DNA from: Pseudomonas viridiflava | Lineage (GTDB): Bacteria > Pseudomonadota > Gammaproteobacteria > Pseudomonadales > Pseudomonadaceae | Assembly: GCF_900585905.1 (NCBI RefSeq) | Contig: NZ_UTVH01000095.1 | Coordinates: 372,001-436,000 of the forward strand | DNA: 64,000 nucleotides | Reading direction: 5' to 3' | Part shown: piece by piece, positions 60,218 through 64,000 of the stretch | How the letters are laid out: each line of letters opens with the position of its first letter | Numbering within the stretch: position 1 is the stretch's first letter | The notes under the pieces: model-generated | The model's input: only the letters and a program-made list of their open reading frames with translations | Told to the model about the DNA's origin: nothing | Database searches by the model: none | Made by a program: the position numbers and the translations under genes

Positions 60218-61567
60218 TCATGAGTGCGCGGCAGGTGAATTGACGGCCGCGACTGGGACGCTGCCCGGCTTGGGCGTATTACGGGCAGCGAAAACGATAA
60301 TCGCGGCAATGATCGAGGTCGCGGTCAAGCCGTAAAGGCCGCCCTGGATCGAGCCGGTGTGCTGCTCCAGCAAGCCAAAAGTGGTGGGTGCGACGAAGCC
60401 GCCGAGGTTGCCCACCGAATTGATCAGCGCGATCACCGCCGCCGCAATCCTCGCGTCCAGATACGCCTGGGGGATTGGCCAGAACAGCGAAGACGCGGAT
60501 TTGAAACCCAGTGCCGCAAAGCAGATAGCGACAAAGGCGAACACCGGGCTGCCGGTGGTCGACATGAACATCCCCGCTGCGGCAATCAACAGCGCCACCG
60601 CAACCCACGCCTGCTGACGTTTCCAGCGGCCCGACAGGGAGGCGAACGCGTACATGCCGACGATGGAAAGCAACCAGGGAATGGAGTTGAACAGCCCCAC
60701 CTGAATGTCGCTCAGGTCACCCATTTTCTTGATGATGCTGGGCAGCCAGAACGTCGCGGCATAGATCGTCAGCTGAATGAAGAAGTAGATCAGGCAGAAC
60801 AGCAGGATCTGGCGGTCCTTGAGCAACTTGCCGATGGACGCCTTGACCGGATTGGCGGCTTCGCGAGCGCGCTGTTCTTCGTCGATGGCGTTGACCAGCG
60901 CGTCCTGTTCTTCACGGGTCAGCCATTTCGCGTCGTGAGGCTTGGAGTCCAGCCAGAACCAGACGAAGAAGCACAGCCCGACCGAGAACATGCCTTCAAT
61001 GAAGTACATCCACTGCCAGCCCTTGAGGCCAAAGCCGGTGATCTGCAGCAGCAGCCCCGACAGCGGGCCGGAGATCAGCGACGCAATCGCCGAGCCACTG
61101 AGGAAGATGGCGATGGCTTTGCCGCGCTCGACGCCCGGCAGCCAGCGGGTGAAGTAGTAGATCACTCCCGGGAAAAAGCCGGCTTCGGCGACACCCAGCA
61201 GAAAACGCAGAATATAGAAGTGGGTTTCGTTCTGGATGAAGGCCATGCAGGCAGCAACAATGCCCCAGGTCAGCATGATCCGGGTCAGCCAGACGCGGGC
61301 GCCAACTTTCTGCAACAGCATGTTGGAAGGGACTTCAAACAGCGCATAACCGATGAAAAACAGCCCGGCGCCGAAGCCGTAGGCGGCCGCACCGATGCCC
61401 AGGTCATGCTCCATGTGCGAACGCACGAAGCCGATGTTCACCCGGTCGATGTAGTTGACGATAAACATGATGACGAACAGTGGCAGGACATGTCGCTTCA
61501 CTTTCGAAACCGCCGAAACCAAAACTGAATCCGCGCCATCGCTCATCCGGGTATTGGATGTGCTCAC
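60218..61567 (-). CDS. gudP: Glucarate/galactarate MFS transporter
   Basis: A 449-residue MFS transporter of the anion:cation symporter group, with twelve predicted helices. Recognisable parts are HVLPLFVIMFIVNYIDRVNIGFVRSHMEHDLGIGAAAYGFGAGLFFIGYALFEVPSNMLLQKVGARVW and FLLGVAEAGFFPGVIYYFTRWLPGVERGKAIAIFLSGSAIASLISGPLSG. It imports D-glucarate and related acids. The start chosen is the GTG at 61567 with GGGAG eight bases ahead. A CA motif lies just upstream. Confidence 0.93.
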   Translation of the reverse strand: MSTSNTRMSDGADSVLVSAVSKVKRHVLPLFVIMFIVNYIDRVNIGFVRSHMEHDLGIGAAAYGFGAGLFFIGYALFEVPSNMLLQKVGARVWLTRIMLTWGIVAACMAFIQNETHFYILRFLLGVAEAGFFPGVIYYFTRWLPGVERGKAIAIFLSGSAIASLISGPLSGLLLQITGFGLKGWQWMYFIEGMFSVGLCFFVWFWLDSKPHDAKWLTREEQDALVNAIDEEQRAREAANPVKASIGKLLKDRQILLFCLIYFFIQLTIYAATFWLPSIIKKMGDLSDIQVGLFNSIPWLLSIVGMYAFASLSGRWKRQQAWVAVALLIAAAGMFMSTTGSPVFAFVAICFAALGFKSASSLFWPIPQAYLDARIAAAVIALINSVGNLGGFVAPTTFGLLEQHTGSIQGGLYGLTATSIIAAIIVFAARNTPKPGSVPVAAVNSPAAHS

Positions 61568-61585
61568 AGATGAATCTCCCACTCG

Positions 61586-61593
61586 TTATTTTT
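61586..61593 (-). promoter_or_regulatory. Hfq/Crc-type CA motif in the gudP leader
   Basis: Read on the minus strand AAAAATAA fits AAnAAnAA and lies just upstream of the GGGAG site. It suggests catabolite repression of glucarate uptake. Confidence 0.5.
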
Positions 61594-61630
61594 ATGCGGG
61601 TTTGCACGAGGCATGCTGCTCGTGTTGGCA

Positions 61631-61643
61631 GACATCATACAAG
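61631..61643 (-). promoter_or_regulatory. Probable FadR-type operator at gudP
   Basis: Read on the minus strand CTTGTATGATGTC shares its first nine bases with the palindromic site CTTGTATGACAAG at 61925-61937. It lies 64 bases upstream of the gudP start. Confidence 0.55.
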
Positions 61644-61888
61644 TAGATTGGCATTGCGCAAGAGCCGAGATCAGCCTCTGGTGGACTATTTTAACGCCGC
61701 AGACGAGCGGCCTGGCTATTCTGGATAAGTGCAGATGACGGCCGTAATGATGATCAAGGCGTTGATATTTATATGAAATATATCTGAATTGAATTCGCGC
61801 TGACGTCAGCGGAAAACTCAGCGCATCTACGGCCGAGCCGCCGAACTCGCGGCCTGCAGCGCAGTTGGCCTTTTCTGGATGGCACGAG

Positions 61889-61901
61889 CTTGTCATACAA
61901 G
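61889..61901 (+). promoter_or_regulatory. Operator palindrome 1 of the glucarate regulator
   Basis: CTTGTCATACAAG has CTTGT and ACAAG arms. It is the exact reverse complement of the site at 61925-61937. Confidence 0.65.
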
Positions 61902-61924
61902 TGAGACAAGTGCCCGTTTGCCTG

Positions 61925-61937
61925 CTTGTATGACAAG
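61925..61937 (+). promoter_or_regulatory. Operator palindrome 2 of the glucarate regulator
   Basis: CTTGTATGACAAG lies 36 bases centre to centre from site 1 and about 70 bases before the regulator start. The paired sites suggest autoregulation by a looped or doubly bound dimer. Confidence 0.65.
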
Positions 61938-62007
61938 GGCGATCGGCGTGGTGATATGCTTCGATCTTCGCGCACTGGGCGCTCACAGTCTTAGCGGAAC
62001 CGCAATG

Positions 62008-62721
62008 ATGGACCAGCCGACGCGCCAGCCCCCGAAGCGACGCCCGCACAACCTGGCGACTGATCTGGTCACTGACCTGAGTCAGCGAATCCTGCTGGGC
62101 AAGATCGCGGCAGGGCAGAAGCTGCCTTCCGAAAACGAGATCGTCCGCCAGCATGGCGTCAGCCGCACGGTGGTGCGCGAAGCTATTTCCAAGCTGCAGG
62201 CGTCGGGGCTGGTGGAAACCCGGCATGGCATCGGCACGTTTGTGCTTGAGCGCGGCAATCAGAACGGCCTGCACCTGAAGGTTGAAACCGCAGCCAGCGT
62301 GCGCGACATCATTGAGTTGCGCATTGGCCTGGAGACCCAGGCAGTGGCGTTGGCCGCTCTGCGCCGCACGGACGCTCAACTGCTCGCCATGCGCCAGGCG
62401 CTGGATGATTACCAGGACCTGCTGGCCAATGAAGACAGCTGTGTAGAGCCGGACCGGCGCTTCCATATGCTCATCGCCGAAGCCACTGGCAATCCCTGCT
62501 TCATCGAAATCATGCAGCATCTGGGCAGCGCCATGATCCCGCGCAGTCGCATCGACTCCAGCGAGCGGGCAGGGGTCAGCCTGGCTCACAAAGGCTATTT
62601 GGCCAACCTCGAGCACGAAGCCTTGCTCGCCGCCATCCGCCGCCAGGACCCTGACGCTGCCCGCGCCGCCATGTGGACCCACCTGAGCAACAGCCGTGAG
62701 CGCCTGGCGCCAGCGGACTAG
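62008..62721 (+). CDS. GntR/FadR-family (FCD) regulator of the glucarate genes
   Basis: A 237-residue regulator. The N-terminal winged helix is LGKIAAGQKLPSENEIVRQHGVSRTVVREAISKLQASGLVETRHGIGTFV. The FCD domain has DRRFHMLIAEATGNPCFIEIM and LEHEALLAAIRRQD with the usual metal-binding His residues. It is divergent from gudP-gudD and surrounded by matching palindromes, so it most likely represses them in the absence of glucarate. The ATG at 62005 or 62008 is used (ATGATG). Confidence 0.93.
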   Translation: MDQPTRQPPKRRPHNLATDLVTDLSQRILLGKIAAGQKLPSENEIVRQHGVSRTVVREAISKLQASGLVETRHGIGTFVLERGNQNGLHLKVETAASVRDIIELRIGLETQAVALAALRRTDAQLLAMRQALDDYQDLLANEDSCVEPDRRFHMLIAEATGNPCFIEIMQHLGSAMIPRSRIDSSERAGVSLAHKGYLANLEHEALLAAIRRQDPDAARAAMWTHLSNSRERLAPAD

Positions 62722-62993
62722 GCGCCTGCAGAAAACACTTTAGATCCTGTAGTTGTGCTTTCGATGCGCCTGCGCTGCCCGCGATAACGGTCTGATAATC
62801 GCAGTATGCTTACAGGTCGAGTGCTGTCGCGGGCACGCGCGCTCCTACCGCTGCACATCTGTCCAGGCAGGGTTTGTTCCCTGAGATGCACATCACATTC
62901 ACGCTCGTATCAGAACCTTCCTACGTCTTCTTCAGGCCAAGTTTTGCGGATAACGGCCGCTAGCGGGTATGACGTCAAAGGGAGGGCAATAAT
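62722..62993. other. Intergenic region before the low-GC genes
   Basis: The 272 bases contain a solitary REP-like arm near 62826-62848 (GCGGGCACGCGCGCTCCTAC) and the GGGAGGG ribosome site of the next gene. No hrp box or other promoter fits well. Confidence 0.45.
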
Positions 62994-63659
62994 GTGAATA
63001 TCAGTGGGTTTACCAATATCCAACCTTATCTGCCGGTGGTAAGTTCGCCGCCGGCCACGGGGGCAAATGAAACTGAAGAGGTTTCAATCCCGGCACGTGT
63101 CTCTACTACCGCTGTGAAGAGGTCAGAGGACGATCCTTTCTATGAATATCAGGAGGAACCGTGGCTCACCGATCCCGGTTTTGAGCAGTGTCAGGATAAA
63201 AAGGAGTATCTGTATCATAAAAAAAATGTCGAGTACTTGGCGTTGGCTGCAACGCAAATCACCTATGAGAGGTTCATGAAAAATCTTGCTGACACGCACC
63301 CGGAAATCGCGGCAAAGAAATTTGGGTTTACACTTGATAGAAACGCTTTTATCAAAGTTATCGATCACGATGACGTCCTGAGCGAGCATGAAAAATACCT
63401 ACTTACTGAAGGCCTTAATAATTTTGAGAACCTGAAAGATAATCTGCAGGACCGTGCCAGGGCATTCATGATTCTTGCCGATCATGACCTTGAAACGTTC
63501 GGGGGTCGCTATAACCTGAACCTTGATAATTTTCAAAACGTGATTGATTTTGGCAAGATATTTGGCACCAGTCAGAAAAAAATGGGAGCTGAATGGGTGC
63601 GGCAGATTGAGATGAATGCCGAACGGAGGGAGTCGGTTTACGTTTCTGTCTCTGTCTAA
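62994..63659 (+). CDS. Unrecognised low-GC protein, 221 residues
   Basis: The frame starts at a GTG (62994) nine bases after GGGAGGG. The first 40 residues are rich in Ser, Pro, Thr and Val (NISGFTNIQPYLPVVSSPPATGANETEEVSIP), then comes a charged helical body (YEYQEEPWLTDPGFEQCQDKKEYLYHKKNVEYL, DRNAFIKVIDHDDVLSEHEKYLLTEGLNNFENLKDNL). There is no signal peptide or membrane helix. GC is visibly below the rest of the window. I do not recognise the family; the polar N-terminus would suit a type III secreted protein, but I have no second evidence for this. It has its own terminator. Confidence 0.65.
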   Translation: MNISGFTNIQPYLPVVSSPPATGANETEEVSIPARVSTTAVKRSEDDPFYEYQEEPWLTDPGFEQCQDKKEYLYHKKNVEYLALAATQITYERFMKNLADTHPEIAAKKFGFTLDRNAFIKVIDHDDVLSEHEKYLLTEGLNNFENLKDNLQDRARAFMILADHDLETFGGRYNLNLDNFQNVIDFGKIFGTSQKKMGAEWVRQIEMNAERRESVYVSVSV

Positions 63660-63669
63660 ACCGCGAAGG

Positions 63670-63691
63670 CTGGCAGAGCACGCTCTGCCAG
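63670..63691 (+). terminator. Rho-independent terminator after the low-GC gene
   Basis: CTGGCAGAG / CTCTGCCAG with a 4-base loop is followed by TTTCTT. It separates the two convergent low-GC genes. Confidence 0.8.
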
Positions 63692-63698
63692 TTTCTTA

Positions 63699-64000
63699 TC
63701 AATCGTTTCGGAACGGTGTGGTTTTCAAGACTTTCTGCGAGCAGATGTGCCCCAGATAAAATATATGGGGTGTGACAGGGGGCGCCCCAGACAACAGGTT
63801 CGCTACATAATATAGATGCAATTTGTAATGGGCTTTCCAGCGATTGAACCCCATTTGTCTGTGTTCAAACTCCAAAGCTTCAATCCCGCCATCACATCGC
63901 CCAAACTCGATTAGTTTTGACGCTGAGCCATCAGCGTTGCTGACAAGGTGGTGCATGGATTTACTCTTGTTTTCTACATCATAGAGAACAATGCCCGCTG
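63699..64000 (-). CDS. Unrecognised low-GC protein (C-terminal part)
   Basis: The frame is open from the stop at 63699 to the end of the window with no stop, so the gene is cut off. The visible 100 or so residues read ...GIVLYDVENKSKSMHHLVSNADGSASKLIEFGRCDGGIEALEFEHRQMGFNRWKAHYKLHLYYVANLLSGAPPVTPHIFYLGHICSQKVLKTTPFRND. An internal Met (63956) is not likely to be the start because the frame continues upstream. I do not recognise the protein. GC is low, as in its convergent neighbour. Confidence 0.5.
   Translation of the reverse strand, partial: AGIVLYDVENKSKSMHHLVSNADGSASKLIEFGRCDGGIEALEFEHRQMGFNRWKAHYKLHLYYVANLLSGAPPVTPHIFYLGHICSQKVLKTTPFRND

Larger units (their letters stand above)
61568..62007. 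other. Divergent control region, gudP / FadR-type regulator
   Basis: The 440 bases carry the CA motif, three operator-like sites (61631-61643, 61889-61901, 61925-61937) and AT-rich promoter material around 61740-61800. No gene is seen. Confidence 0.6.

Noticed and set aside
62880..62994. Possible hrp box upstream of the low-GC gene
   Set aside because: A GAACC is followed after the wrong distance by CCAA rather than CCACnnA; neither half fits well.
1..64000. CRISPR array, rRNA, tRNA, insertion sequence or defence island
   Set aside because: No regularly spaced repeats, transposase-like proteins, rRNA sequence or tRNA cloverleaf with its conserved TTCGA loop was noticed on either strand when read by eye.

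Overview
The window looks like chromosome of a fluorescent, probably plant-associated Pseudomonas (P. syringae/P. fluorescens lineage). The evidence is the gene content (glucarate and arabinose uptake, split PqiA, emfourin-protealysin, an LRR kinase, FecI/FecR/TonB receptor), REP-type inverted pairs and the high-GC codon use. This is judged from protein families, not from a database search. There is no prophage, insertion sequence, CRISPR array, rRNA or recognisable tRNA.

Region 1 (1-5975, minus strand) is a chemosensory operon read leftwards: a short receptor, CheY, a STAS protein, CheA, a full-length receptor with a C-terminal tether-like pentapeptide, and the start of CheW, which leaves the window. 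A good sigma-28 promoter precedes it. Region 2 (6300-24650) mixes metabolism and DNA maintenance: an aldo/keto reductase, a LysR regulator with a divergent aminotransferase, PpnN, topoisomerase III, DNA polymerase II, a Sir2 deacylase, a PhzF-like protein, and a coupled radical SAM/partner pair linked to DNA repair. Near-consensus LexA boxes precede both topB and the radical SAM gene. An ABC importer operon for zinc, opened by a 43-residue membrane protein under a Zur-like box, closes the region.

Region 3 (24687-31674) is an arabinose/aldose locus: a periplasmic mutarotase, a GntR/FadR-type regulator, an SMP-30 lactonase and the AraFGH importer. Hfq/Crc-type A-rich motifs lie at the starts of four of these genes. 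The dehydrogenase, dehydratase and later enzymes are not here. Region 4 (31840-35848) is a cell-surface iron-signalling set: Fur box, sigma factor, anti-sigma factor and a transducing TonB receptor.

Region 5 (35882-50858) holds a second copy of a phage-like HTH regulator, a PqiAABC lipid-transport operon, the inhibitor/protease pair emfourin-protealysin, envelope lipoproteins, an AraC-controlled beta-oxidation-like cluster without an acyl-CoA dehydrogenase, an orphan VgrG and a YebC-family protein. Region 6 (50907-62721) has a TetR/LRR-kinase operon, a formate/nitrite-type channel, a GNAT enzyme, a subtilase-like protein whose catalytic Asp position is Glu, nicotinamidase, a D-2-hydroxyacid dehydrogenase, a DUF1345 membrane protein, and the D-glucarate genes gudP-gudD with a divergent FadR-type regulator and matching operator palindromes. 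The last kilobase (62994-64000) is visibly lower in GC and carries two unrecognised genes, one running out of the window.
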